A DNA stretch of 64,000 bases from Burkholderia pyrrocinia (GCF_022809715.1 NZ_CP094460.1:1364001-1428000); one strand, 5' to 3'; positions 49,849 to 59,016 are shown, numbered from the stretch's first letter. Notes: generated from the letters alone by a model not told the origin. A program made the numbers and translations.

Positions 49849-50256
49849 ATGTTCGATACGAAAGTGGCACTGATCGTGCGCGACGATCTCGCGGCGTGGC
49901 AGAAACTCAATGTCGTCGCGTTTCTCGCGACGGGCGTCGCGGCCGGCGCGCCCGAGGCGCTCGGCGAGCCTTACGAGGATGCGGCAGGGCGTCGCTACAG
50001 CCGGATGCTCGGCCAGCCGATGCTGGTGTTCGCGGCGGATTTGAACGGTCTGCAGGCCGCGCACCGGCAGGCGCTGTCGCGCGAACTCACGATCGTGCCT
50101 TACGTGCGCGCGATGTTTTCGACCGGGCACGATGCGGCCAACCGCGAGGTGTTTCGCGCCGAGGATGCGACAAATCTCGATCTGGTCGGGTTGGCGCTGC
50201 ACGGGCCGAAGAAGGCCGTGGACAAGGCGGTGAAGGGGCTGGCGTTGCATGCGTGA
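49849..50256 (+). CDS. DUF2000 family protein
   Basis: A 135-residue protein beginning MFDTKVALIVRDDLAAWQKLNVVAFLATG, the DUF2000 N-terminus; the fold resembles peptidyl-tRNA hydrolase II. It lacks an assigned reaction. Gaggagcaagc gives a good ribosome-binding site for ATG 49849, so the upstream in-frame start was rejected. Probably co-transcribed with the AraC gene before it. Confidence 0.8.
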   Translation: MFDTKVALIVRDDLAAWQKLNVVAFLATGVAAGAPEALGEPYEDAAGRRYSRMLGQPMLVFAADLNGLQAAHRQALSRELTIVPYVRAMFSTGHDAANREVFRAEDATNLDLVGLALHGPKKAVDKAVKGLALHA

Positions 50257-50399
50257 ACGCGCATTGCCCGCAGCCCCGAATACGAAGAACCGGTGGCGCG
50301 GACGATCGGAAGTCCCGATAATCGAGGCCGGCGGCGGCGCACTCGCCATCACTGCATACACAACGATCTGGATGGACGGCGACTGAGAGAGGGCCTCGA

Positions 50400-51725
50400 A
50401 TGCGCGATGACAACGTTCGCACCCGCTGCTTTCACAGCAGAAGTGCCGAGGAAGTGTCCGAATACATCGGCAACATTTATTCCGGCAATCGTTTCATGCC
50501 GCGCAGCGCCACCGCGAACGACGTCAGCATCGTCGGGCGGACCTGGAACGACGTCGGCATCTACGATTTCGACAGCCGCGCGCCGTTCAGCTTCGAGACC
50601 GAGGAAGTCCGCTCCAACTATCTCTTCGTACTGGGCACGCACGGCAGCGCGCAACGCACAAGCGGTCACGACAAGACGATCTGCACGATCGACGACGTTG
50701 TGCCGACTTCGTCCGTCGGCATCGCAAAAACCGAATCCGGCCGCGACGGCTTCGGACATCGCTCGATCGTCGTCAGCGCAGAGCGGCTCGGCAGCTTTCT
50801 CGATCGATGGACCGGGAGGGAACTGACTCATCCGATCCGCTTCGCGCTGCGCCCGCTGGATGCGCATGTCGCGTCGGAGTGGAAGATTGCCACGCACTGC
50901 CTGTATCAGATGACGAGCATGGCGCCGATGCCAGACACGGCGATTGATTCGCTGTTCGAGCACATGCTCAAGATTCTGGTGACCGGCCATCCCAGCAACT
51001 ACAGCGCGTTGCTCACGCGCGAGCGCTATGCCACCGACCGGCTGACCCATTCCGCGATCGTGTTGATCCGGGCCGACCCGATGCGCTGGAAAACACTGAG
51101 CGCCGTCGCGCTCGCGCTCGACTGCCCGGCCAGCGAACTCGAAAGCGGCATCGTGCGCTCGACCGGCAAGCCAGTCCGGGAACTGTTCTACGAGGCGCGC
51201 ATGCAAGCGGTCAACGGTGCGCTGCGCGGTGCCCAGGATCTGTCATTCTCCGCCACGCTTGGCCAGTACGGCTTCTCGTTGTCGAAGCGCTTCGCTTACG
51301 CATACCGGTTGCGTTTCGGCGAACTGCCCGATGCGACCTATCGACGCAACCCGAACGGCATGGGCCGCGCATATCCGTCACTGCCCTTGCGCGATGCGTT
51401 GTGCAAACGCACCATCAACCAGTTCATCGATGCACGGCTGGACCAGTCGATCGACCTCTCCGACCTCGCGCGGTTCGTCGGGCTCGGCGAAGCGGCAACG
51501 ATTGCAGCGTTCAAGGCATGCTTCGCGCGCACGCCGATCCAGTACGTCATCGAACGCCGTCTCGAACGGGCCCGGAAGCTTCTGCAGGACACATCGACCA
51601 GTATCGTGGCGATCGCGCTCGAATGCGGATTCGGCTCCCAAAGCCATCTGACAACGACCATGAAGAAGCATTTCGGCGTCACGCCGCACCAGCTCCGGGT
51701 GTCTCGGTCGAAATCGCCGCATTGA
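50400..51725 (+). CDS. AraC-family regulator with an apparent second, degenerate HTH region
   Basis: A 441-residue AraC-type protein, unusually long. The canonical C-terminal HTH pair is at about 345-435 (LSDLARFVGLGEAATIAAFKACFARTP, ALECGFGSQSHLTTTMKKHFGVTP). An upstream stretch at about 235-315 (TLSAVALALDCPASELESGIV and LGQYGFSLSKRFAYAYRLRFGELP) has the same spacing and looks like a decayed duplicate. The N-terminal ~200 residues are a sensor of AraC_binding_2 type. No clear target is adjacent. Confidence 0.8.
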   Translation: MRDDNVRTRCFHSRSAEEVSEYIGNIYSGNRFMPRSATANDVSIVGRTWNDVGIYDFDSRAPFSFETEEVRSNYLFVLGTHGSAQRTSGHDKTICTIDDVVPTSSVGIAKTESGRDGFGHRSIVVSAERLGSFLDRWTGRELTHPIRFALRPLDAHVASEWKIATHCLYQMTSMAPMPDTAIDSLFEHMLKILVTGHPSNYSALLTRERYATDRLTHSAIVLIRADPMRWKTLSAVALALDCPASELESGIVRSTGKPVRELFYEARMQAVNGALRGAQDLSFSATLGQYGFSLSKRFAYAYRLRFGELPDATYRRNPNGMGRAYPSLPLRDALCKRTINQFIDARLDQSIDLSDLARFVGLGEAATIAAFKACFARTPIQYVIERRLERARKLLQDTSTSIVAIALECGFGSQSHLTTTMKKHFGVTPHQLRVSRSKSPH

Positions 51726-51769
51726 TCGGCCAGCATCAGGTTGCACGACCGCAATCGCCGACACGCGTA

Positions 51770-51883
51770 TCAGGTCGCGTCGACCAGCAGCGAAACGATG
51801 TCGATCAGTTCTGCGACGAGTAGCGCCGTTGCGCCGATCACGATCGCGGCGAGCACGCCTCCGCGGCGGTCTATGCCCTTCAT
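51770..51883 (-). CDS. small single-helix membrane protein (37 aa), tentative
   Basis: Reads MKGIDRRGGVLAAIV at the start, with one hydrophobic helix (about residues 10-35) and the end SLLVDAT. Ggag lies seven bases before the ATG at 51883. It follows the deacetylase gene on the same strand after 116 bases. Too short for certainty, but the basic N-terminus plus clean transmembrane helix and ribosome-binding site are more than chance usually gives. Confidence 0.4.
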   Translation of the reverse strand: MKGIDRRGGVLAAIVIGATALLVAELIDIVSLLVDAT

Positions 51884-51999
51884 TGTTCGCTCCCGGTCGT
51901 CCGGTCACCGACGATCGTGGCTTGCGGCACGCGATCCTCGCCGACAGCCCGATAGACGACAATCGCCCCGCTCAGGTCGCCCGGGAAACGCGCCGGGCG

Positions 52000-52773
52000 T
52001 CATCGAAAGAATCGTCCGAGAAAGCGCACGAGGCCCCGCTCGCCCGATACCGCGATGCGCGGCAACTGGAACGGATCATCGCGCTCGCTCGCATGCCCGC
52101 GCACGGTCGTCGTCGCGTTCCGGAATCCCGCATCGACGACAAGCCGACGCACGTTCGCGTTCCACGATCCGTACGGATAACAGAACGACACGACGGGCCG
52201 CCCCGTCACGACTTCGAGTTGCTGCTTCGAGTGCGAAATCTGCCGCCAAGCGTCCGACGCCGGTACATCGGGCAGCGCGACGTGATCGATCGTGTGCGCG
52301 CCGACCTCGTGCCCGTGCGCAAGCCATTCGAGCATCGCGTCGCGGTCCATCAGCGCCGCCTCGCGGGTGGCGAGATCGCGATCCCAGTCGTTGCTGCCGC
52401 CGAGCTTGCCGGACACGAAATAACAGGTCGCGGTAAAACCGAGCTCGCCGAGCACCGGCATCGCATGTTCGATCACGTTGCGGAATCCGTCGTCGAACGT
52501 GATACCGAACAGTCGGGCGCGCGGCTCGCGCAGCCAGCGTTGCTGCAGCTCCGCAACCGACACACCGCGATAGCCCAGCGCCTTCAGCAGCCGCATCTGT
52601 CGGCGAAACGCGTGCGGCGCGACGCTCAGACTGCGCAACACGTCCGTCTTCGCGGGTAACGCCCGGATCTGGTGATACATCAGGATCGGACACGTCTCGG
52701 CCCGCACCGACGGGCGGGCCGCGACGTCGGGCATGCCGTCGGTGCCGGTTTGTCGAATCGGCGTCGCGCTCAT
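52000..52773 (-). CDS. polysaccharide deacetylase (NodB homology, carbohydrate esterase 4 family)
   Basis: A 257-residue protein with the NodB core: LMYHQI (His34), motif 1 TFDDG (Asp94 base, Asp95 metal), motif 2 H160-TID-H164 (the two metal His), and CYPYGSWN for motif 3. No signal peptide is evident, so it would act in the cytoplasm or on a lipid-linked sugar. Its start overlaps the glycosyltransferase stop by four bases, linking it to glycan synthesis. Substrate likely an N-acetylhexosamine-containing chain. Confidence 0.88.
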   Translation of the reverse strand: MSATPIRQTGTDGMPDVAARPSVRAETCPILMYHQIRALPAKTDVLRSLSVAPHAFRRQMRLLKALGYRGVSVAELQQRWLREPRARLFGITFDDGFRNVIEHAMPVLGELGFTATCYFVSGKLGGSNDWDRDLATREAALMDRDAMLEWLAHGHEVGAHTIDHVALPDVPASDAWRQISHSKQQLEVVTGRPVVSFCYPYGSWNANVRRLVVDAGFRNATTTVRGHASERDDPFQLPRIAVSGERGLVRFLGRFFR

Positions 52774-53891
52774 GACGTGACGGCCGGTTGCCGGATCGAA
52801 TCCTGGTACACGGACTTCGTTTCCTCGATGAATCTCGCGAAGCAGAACTCGCGCTCGCTCTTGAGTCGCGCCGCACGCCCCATCGACCGAACGAGCTCGG
52901 GCCGTTCGGCGATTCCGCACAGGATCGCGGCGATCGCGTCGGGGGCCCGCGGCGGCACGATCCAGCCGTCGATGCGGTCGTCGACGTTTTCCGGCAATCC
53001 GCCGACGTCCGTCACGATCACCGGACACCCCATCGCCATCGCTTCCCGGCACGCATACGAAAGACTCTCGTGGTACGACAGCACGAACGACACATCCGTC
53101 ATCGCAAGCGTGTCGCGCGTGCAATCGGTCGGCCCGACAAACGCAACCAGCGAATCGACGCCACTACGTTCGACATAGGCGCGCTGCACCGGCGTCGGCC
53201 AATCCCCGGCGAGCAGCACGCGGAACCTGCCGCGCACCGAGTCCGGCAATCGCGCGAGCGCATCGATCAGATCGCTCCAGCCCTTGTGCGGTGCCGTTCC
53301 CGCGACACTGCCGAGCACGATCACGTCGTCTGCCGCGTCGCCGAAGCACGCGATCCTGCTGCACCTGACTTCGTCCGGCGTCAATGCATGCGTGGCCGTG
53401 CTCACGCCGTGCTTGACGACCGTGATGTCGCCGTACGGCGATTGCCGCTCGAGCATCAGTCGCACGTAGTCGCTGACCGCGATCGTCCGATCCGTGGCAA
53501 GCCGCGCGCGCAGGAAGTTGCCCATGCTGTCGGCCGCATAGGTGTTGTGTTTCGTGAAGACGATCGCGGGCCGCAGGCGGCAGCCAAGCAGCGCGAGCAT
53601 GACCTGCCGGTGATCCGCGGATCCGTTCACGTGCACGATATCGAACCGCGAGCGGGTAATCAGGCTGCGCAATCGCGCGAGCTCGGGCAGGAATTCGCGC
53701 CACTTCGGCTTGAACTGCAGGTCGACGACGGCAATCCCGGGCTCCGTGCACACCAACCGCGACAGACGGCTTCCCGCCGGAGACGCGACCGTGACCCGAT
53801 GCCGGCGACTCATTCCGACAGCGAGATTGCGAATGTAGGTGTCGTGGCCTCCGCCGTTGCCACCGTGAAAATTGGTGTACAGGATTCTCAT
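52770..53891 (-). CDS. GT4-type (group 1) glycosyltransferase
   Basis: A 373-residue GT-B glycosyltransferase: MRILYTNFHGGNGGGHDTYIRNLAVGMSRRH at the N-terminus (acceptor domain glycine-rich loop), VLGSVAGTAPHKGW near residue 195 starting the donor domain, and the E-x7-E-type region in SYHESLSYACREAMAMGCPVIVTDVGGLPE near 285. Start 53891 was chosen for its gaaagaag ribosome-binding site; 53903 is possible. Coupled to the deacetylase gene; together they probably make and deacetylate a surface glycan. Confidence 0.87.
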   Translation of the reverse strand: MRILYTNFHGGNGGGHDTYIRNLAVGMSRRHRVTVASPAGSRLSRLVCTEPGIAVVDLQFKPKWREFLPELARLRSLITRSRFDIVHVNGSADHRQVMLALLGCRLRPAIVFTKHNTYAADSMGNFLRARLATDRTIAVSDYVRLMLERQSPYGDITVVKHGVSTATHALTPDEVRCSRIACFGDAADDVIVLGSVAGTAPHKGWSDLIDALARLPDSVRGRFRVLLAGDWPTPVQRAYVERSGVDSLVAFVGPTDCTRDTLAMTDVSFVLSYHESLSYACREAMAMGCPVIVTDVGGLPENVDDRIDGWIVPPRAPDAIAAILCGIAERPELVRSMGRAARLKSEREFCFARFIEETKSVYQDSIRQPAVTS

Positions 53892-54610
53892 GTCTTCTTT
53901 CATTTGACGGTCAACGCACGCGCGCCCTCTTCCCCGAATCTCCCGATTCAGACTTGCATTCCGTTCTTCCAGCCATGTATATCGAGCTCGCAATGGCTCC
54001 AGTCAATCAATGGAAAATCCGGCAGCGATTTTCCCGGGAATCCGGACAATTGCGCCCCGAGGCAGCCCGGATAATAAAATCTCTTATCGAAACAATTGTA
54101 TTTAATTTGAAAGGATGCTGCTTTCAAGATATTCACCGAATATCTTGAAACAGGAAAATGGCACGACGCGTCGGCAGATTGCGCCAATTAAATAACCACA
54201 AGAATGAATAGTGGAAATCAGACTGCCATTGCCATCAGTAAATCAAGCTATCTGGCTGCAATCGACCATAAACAGGGAGTGGAAACACACGACAGCAGCA
54301 TCCCGACCAATAGCGGCATATTTCAAAACGAATATGATTCTCATATGACATCACTTATGAAATCGACACCATTTTGACGAGATCGATTTGATTTGAAACG
54401 AAATCCGGCCCGCACTATCAGCCGATGCAATTACGTAAGGAAAACAAGCGCCCGGACGTGACGCTTTCACGTTCCCGCGAGAACGGGTTTCGGATTTTCC
54501 GGAAAAAGCCCGCACGGACAACCCGGCTTCGGGTCCGGCGCGCCAACACGCGAGGTGCGGACATCGGAGGAGTGCGGCGGATGAAATCGGCGACCGGACC
54601 TATCCGGCAC
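53892..54610. other. 719-base AT-richer intergenic region
   Basis: Visibly lower in GC than the flanks between about 54000 and 54420. It contains the 29-bp palindrome at 54122-54150. No ORF with a ribosome-binding site and plausible composition is seen. Serves as the promoter region of the glycosyltransferase operon (-); also downstream of the HdeD-fusion gene. Confidence 0.5.
54122..54150. promoter_or_regulatory. 29-bp palindrome, copy 1
   Basis: Perfect 13-base arms TTTCAAGATATTC / GAATATCTTGAAA with a 3-base centre, about 230 bases upstream of the glycosyltransferase start. A related 29-base palindrome lies at 58988-59016 upstream of the C11 peptidase gene, with 12 of 13 identical bases in the right arm. 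No T-run follows on either strand, so an operator is more likely than a terminator. Confidence 0.6.
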
Positions 54611-55987
54611 TCATCCACGCGATGCCTTCGCATCCTCGACGCGCCACGTGCGACGCTGCCGCGTCAGCCGGCCTGCCGCCAGTCTCGCGGCTTGCCACCA
54701 CGCGAATGGCCGGGGATCGGCAAGCATGCTGAGTGCACGTGCATAGTCGAGCGTGAGACCCGGCGTCCACGCCATCGTGGTCGCGCGCTTGCGGATCTGC
54801 GCCGCGACCCACAATTCCGGCGTCACGAGTACGCGCACGAAACTCCCCCAGCCCGCACGATCACCGCGAAGCCGGCCGACCGCGCCGTCTATCGCGGCTT
54901 CCAGCGCATGCGCGACCGTGCTCGAGCAGTTCCGGTGCGTGAGGTTGTAAGTCGTGTCCGCTCGATAGCGTTCCCAGAATGCCGCCAGTTTCGCCGGATC
55001 GTAATTGCGGATCCGGACGCGCACCGTCGACGGACACCATGCCTTCGATTCCGTCGTGTAATCCGGCTGGAAAATTCCCGGCACATCGTTTTCGCGGGTC
55101 GCGCGCAGGATGCGGCCGAATTCGTCCGGTGACCGGTCGATCTCGACGCCCGGATAGAGACTGATATAGATGCCCTCCGGCGATTCGAGCGCCGCGTGCC
55201 CGGTCGAGATCGTTCCGTTGACATCGACAGCCGCGATATATCGATCGACGATCGGATGATGCTGCGCCGGCGCCTTCGACGATCCGGTCGGCGTCCACAC
55301 ATGAACCGTCAGCGCGCGCTCGTGGTCGGCCGGCGGGCCGTCCCACTCGGTGCGGTCGAAGCGACGCGCAACGTCCGCCGGCCCCGCGTCTGGCCACAGC
55401 GCGGACTGCCGCGAGCGGTTCAGTGCAGGATTGCGAACGAGTTGCCGCGCGCGCAACGCAAGCGACATCAGGTTGGTTCCGCCGAAGACCAGGAACAACC
55501 CGAGGCAATACGGCAGCGTCCCCGCGTAATGCGTCGGGTACGGCTGGTAGAAGAACAGCGCGATCAGCATTTCGACGCTGCCCCAGGCGAAGGCGACCCG
55601 CCATCGGCGGTAGCGCACAAGCCACGCGGACACGCATTGAAGCAGGCCGTCGACGAGGAACAGCGTGCCGAAGATCATCGACAGGATGAAGTTGCCGTGG
55701 TGATGCCCAGCGAAGATCAGTACCGATGCCACCACGACCGCCGTGCCCTTCACGTAGCGCAACACGCGTTGTCCACCGACGCCTGTCCATGCGACGGCGA
55801 GCGTCGCGAGCCCCTCCACGAGAAAGAGCCACGCGAACAGCACGATCGGGAAATGCATCGCACCGTCGAGCGCGTCGACAAAAACGACGAGCCCCGCGAC
55901 CGCCCAGGCGACGCCGATCCAGAAGATTGCGCGGGCACGCGTGCGCAGATAGTCGACGCCCAGTAAAAGCAACACGAGTCTGACCAT
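54611..55987 (-). CDS. HdeD-like membrane domain fused to a permuted papain-fold cysteine hydrolase domain
   Basis: A 458-residue protein. Residues ~18-180 contain six hydrophobic helices in the HdeD/DUF308 style (for example FPIVLFAWLFLVEGLATLAVAW). Residues ~225-370 form a soluble domain with His264 (STGHAALE) before Cys354 (HRNCSSTVAH), the reversed His-Cys order of permuted NlpC/P60-type hydrolases. The neighbouring DUF4105 protein has the same order. Aaggaag precedes ATG 55987. The fusion is not one I recognise from a named protein. The likely site of action is at the inner membrane on a lipid- or peptide-linked substrate. Third gene of the minus-strand trio. Confidence 0.75.
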   Translation of the reverse strand: MVRLVLLLLGVDYLRTRARAIFWIGVAWAVAGLVVFVDALDGAMHFPIVLFAWLFLVEGLATLAVAWTGVGGQRVLRYVKGTAVVVASVLIFAGHHHGNFILSMIFGTLFLVDGLLQCVSAWLVRYRRWRVAFAWGSVEMLIALFFYQPYPTHYAGTLPYCLGLFLVFGGTNLMSLALRARQLVRNPALNRSRQSALWPDAGPADVARRFDRTEWDGPPADHERALTVHVWTPTGSSKAPAQHHPIVDRYIAAVDVNGTISTGHAALESPEGIYISLYPGVEIDRSPDEFGRILRATRENDVPGIFQPDYTTESKAWCPSTVRVRIRNYDPAKLAAFWERYRADTTYNLTHRNCSSTVAHALEAAIDGAVGRLRGDRAGWGSFVRVLVTPELWVAAQIRKRATTMAWTPGLTLDYARALSMLADPRPFAWWQAARLAAGRLTRQRRTWRVEDAKASRG

Positions 55988-56037
55988 GCTTCCTTCCATC
56001 GTGCCGGGCTGCGCCGGCGTCACTCAAGCGTTTCGCG

Positions 56038-56835
56038 TCATGCGCGTGATGCGTCGTGCGGCTGCGCGAACGGCAGCGACGCGCGAATCGCCGCCGAATA
56101 ATCCCGGCCGATCATCGCATCCGACGGACGAAGGATCAGGCTGCGCGCCTTCAGCGCATCGAACGGCATCGAGCCGTCGAGCAATCCGAGATCGTGCCCA
56201 TACCGGTCTGCATAACCGCTCAGCAGAACTTTCCAGCTATAGCGAACGTCGGGCGCGATGGCCCGGATATGTCGAAGGATGTTCGTCGTGCAGTTGTTGA
56301 ACAACGTGTTGTAGAACTCCGGATCCCGCTCGAGCGCATGAACGCGGTGCAGATAGTCGACGAACAGCGCCCGCGCGGTCGCACGCTCGACAGCCGCACG
56401 GAACAGGTAGACGCGCTCCTTGCGCACGTCCGTCCGCACGCCGATCAGATCCCGCTCGTCGGCGACGACATACGCGAGGTCGTACAGCGGCAGGAACCCG
56501 CGATACGGCGAATAGCGTTGCCCACGCCGCCGCCGCGTCTCGATCGAGATCGCCAGATGACGGCCGTCGTCGAAACCGAAACTGACGAACGCGTGCGCGA
56601 TCGCCTCCGCGGTCCAGCGCGACACGACGAGATCGACGGTTTGCACCGCGGCGAGCGTGTAGGTCGCGTCGTAATAGGCCGGCGCGCAGTCATCGCGCGT
56701 GCGATACGCGAAATCGCGCACATCGCGTACGGTGACGCGCGTTCCGCGCCATTCGACGCGGGCGGCGCGTTCGTATTCGGGGACCCAGACCGGCGCCGCG
56801 CGCCTGGCCCGGATCAGCGATGACAATCGGTTCAT
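56038..56835 (-). CDS. DUF4105/Lnb N-terminal-domain-like cysteine hydrolase
   Basis: A 265-residue protein matching DUF4105 (now linked to the Lnb lipoprotein-modifying family). His81 in IAHAFVSFGF and Cys182 in TLFNNCTTNILRH give the permuted papain-like His-Cys pair; the NNCTTN context is highly typical. No signal peptide is evident with the chosen ATG 56835; a GTG at 56874 would extend it by 13 residues without adding one. Starts 151 bases after the C11 peptidase stop and ends 50 bases before the HdeD fusion, same strand. Confidence 0.8.
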   Translation of the reverse strand: MNRLSSLIRARRAAPVWVPEYERAARVEWRGTRVTVRDVRDFAYRTRDDCAPAYYDATYTLAAVQTVDLVVSRWTAEAIAHAFVSFGFDDGRHLAISIETRRRRGQRYSPYRGFLPLYDLAYVVADERDLIGVRTDVRKERVYLFRAAVERATARALFVDYLHRVHALERDPEFYNTLFNNCTTNILRHIRAIAPDVRYSWKVLLSGYADRYGHDLGLLDGSMPFDALKARSLILRPSDAMIGRDYSAAIRASLPFAQPHDASRA

Positions 56836-56986
56836 GTCGATAACGTCACCCTGTTCAATCGTCGTGACCGTCACGGTTCAAGCATCGCGCCGTGCGGGCC
56901 AACCCGGCACGAATCGGGAAGCGGCGCGAATCCACATGACCAGCGCTCGGCAGCGCGAAATTCAAATGGATCGCCGGCTCGATCAC

Positions 56987-58918
56987 TCAATGCAATGCCG
57001 AAACGCGTGCTTGCGTCCGAGCCAGCCCCGCAAGTGGAGTCGAAACAGAAACGGATTCGGAAACATGCAGGCGATTAGCGAAGTCTGCTACTGCAAATGA
57101 CAATACATAGCTCTTCGCGGGCACGGAAATTTCATCGAGGTACCACTGGTTCGCGGCTGAATCAATCGATTGACTGTCGTTCCTCCACCACGAAGCGCCA
57201 GTCCAATAACTTGGATATATCGTCCAGTCGCCGCCCAATTCGCTAACGGGAGTGGCATGCCCAACTGCCCCGCCGAGACTCGTCACATAATGCGTTATCG
57301 TCAACCTGCCACTTTCCACATTTTTATCAACCAGCAAAAATCCCGCCTCATAGTCGCTTTCTTCAATTTTTCTCTGCAACCCTTTTTTCAATCTCATGAC
57401 AGGAATCACATATTTTCCAGCGCCTCCTGAATCAGGAGTTGTCGTCGGAATTAACGACACCGGAACTCGTGAAATTGCATAAATCCTGTCATCAAGATTC
57501 CATTTGACCATCAATATTGATGATGGATCGATGTTGACATCATCAATCACGGCCGGCAATGCCGCATCGATCGATCGCATCGCATACTTCGTATTGTTTC
57601 CATCTTGATACGAGATGAAAGCAAGCGGATTTTTGTTGTTCCAAAATTGCGGGAACGTAACAAAAGAAGATGCCACTCCGTTATCGATGATAGGCTCGGT
57701 CAGACCAATCGCAACGTCCAAGTTCAGCGTCAATGCTTCCGCGTACTGGCTGACAAAATCCTGATACCCACCCATCCATTGTTTCAGCGAGGCATACTCT
57801 TTCAGATAACCGGGCTGATAGATCGAACCCGCCGGCATGAAGATATTCAACCCGCCCGTGTCCTTGCGCGCGGCGCCGGCAACCTGGTAGATAGCGGCAC
57901 GTTTGACAAGCGGTGCGATAACTGCATCACTGGTAACCATGGCCGGCTTCAGACCGTTTGTCATCCCTTTAGACAATTGCACAAGATCCACGACGTCCGT
58001 ATCGCGCATCCAGTCTGTCGAAAACGATTGAGCTTCGGATCTGATTTTCGCCATCTGGGCGACAGGGTAATTTCCGGACTTCAGTTCGGAGCCGAAGTTG
58101 TTGAGCGCAGCGACAAGAGGCGGTATCTGCTGCAAATCCGTTACCGAAAAGGTGAAGTCCGAACTCCTGTCGGGTGACTTGGAGTACGTATCGGCAATCA
58201 GTGTCCCAAGTGCCAGTCCGTCCAGATCGGGAGTATTTGCAAGGCCCGAGAGAATGCTCTCGTAATCCCAACCACCATACTCGAGATCTTCAGAGGCGGC
58301 GAGATAACGGCCATAAGGCTGCAACGCCGCGGCCACCTCGACGCTGGCCATCAGGCAGGCGTCGAAGCCAATCAGGTCGAAACTTGCACCTGTAGCATTT
58401 TTCGCACCGTCAAATGCCGAAACAAGATCCGTGAGCGACAGGTGTGCCGACTCCCCCACAAATCCAAATCCCCGATACCCGCCACCGTGGTCATTCAAAA
58501 CGACCGCATAACGTTTGGCCGGATAGTTCCGGATGCCCCACACCAGGAAGTCGCGCAAGGTATCCGGTTTCGTCATGTCCTGCTGCCCGAGATCGGCGAG
58601 CTTGGTTTTCTGCCCGTTCCCGATGAACCAGCGCTGGGTGTGCGACCAGTCGACTCCGTCTACCACGTCGCGTCCTGCCCCCGTCGTCACCACAAGGTTC
58701 AGCCGAGTGCCGAAAGTCGCCTTGGTCATCGCGTCCAGACTTTTCTGCGCGTCGCTGGCTAAATCGGACTCGACCATATAGACCAGCAACGTACGATCGG
58801 CAGACGCCGACGAATCGATGTCGTCGCCCCCGCCGCCGCATGCACCCAGGAAAACAATCAGAAAACTGCCGACGATGGACAACAAATGCCGGCGCCCCCC
58901 TCTCAGTATGATTTTCAT
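56987..58918 (-). CDS. clostripain-family (C11) cysteine peptidase, lipoprotein
   Basis: A 643-residue protein. A signal sequence ends in lipobox FLGAC (Cys27), so it is a probable lipoprotein, followed by GGGGDD. The C11 catalytic pair is His144 in NDHGGGYRG and Cys188 in GFDACLMASVEV. After the peptidase core (about 40-400), a beta-rich C-terminal region to 643 is probably a binding or shielding domain. The gene is clearly AT-richer than its surroundings and uses more A/T-ending codons, suggesting acquisition. First gene of the cysteine-hydrolase trio, with the second 29-bp palindrome about 70 bases upstream. Confidence 0.9.
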   Translation of the reverse strand: MKIILRGGRRHLLSIVGSFLIVFLGACGGGGDDIDSSASADRTLLVYMVESDLASDAQKSLDAMTKATFGTRLNLVVTTGAGRDVVDGVDWSHTQRWFIGNGQKTKLADLGQQDMTKPDTLRDFLVWGIRNYPAKRYAVVLNDHGGGYRGFGFVGESAHLSLTDLVSAFDGAKNATGASFDLIGFDACLMASVEVAAALQPYGRYLAASEDLEYGGWDYESILSGLANTPDLDGLALGTLIADTYSKSPDRSSDFTFSVTDLQQIPPLVAALNNFGSELKSGNYPVAQMAKIRSEAQSFSTDWMRDTDVVDLVQLSKGMTNGLKPAMVTSDAVIAPLVKRAAIYQVAGAARKDTGGLNIFMPAGSIYQPGYLKEYASLKQWMGGYQDFVSQYAEALTLNLDVAIGLTEPIIDNGVASSFVTFPQFWNNKNPLAFISYQDGNNTKYAMRSIDAALPAVIDDVNIDPSSILMVKWNLDDRIYAISRVPVSLIPTTTPDSGGAGKYVIPVMRLKKGLQRKIEESDYEAGFLLVDKNVESGRLTITHYVTSLGGAVGHATPVSELGGDWTIYPSYWTGASWWRNDSQSIDSAANQWYLDEISVPAKSYVLSFAVADFANRLHVSESVSVSTPLAGLARTQARVSALH

Positions 58919-58987
58919 TTTCCCCTCGGGTCTTCCATTTCGGCGAATTATCGGGGGGGGAGATTAAATCATTTACTCCAACGCCTC

Positions 58988-59016
58988 TTTCATAAAAATA
59001 TCGGAATATTTTGAAA
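58988..59016. promoter_or_regulatory. 29-bp palindrome, copy 2
   Basis: TTTCA at the left and GAATATTTTGAAA at the right of a 29-base imperfect palindrome. Same length and nearly the same right arm as the copy at 54122-54150. Lies about 70 bases upstream of the C11 peptidase start, where an operator or activator site would be expected. Confidence 0.55.

Noticed and set aside
54122..54150. Palindrome as an intrinsic terminator
   Set aside because: No T-run on either strand and it lies upstream, not downstream, of the nearest gene; an operator fits better.
54418..54633. 71-codon minus-strand ORF in the AT-rich intergenic region
   Set aside because: Arg-rich, no ribosome-binding site, overlaps the end of the HdeD-fusion gene in another frame.
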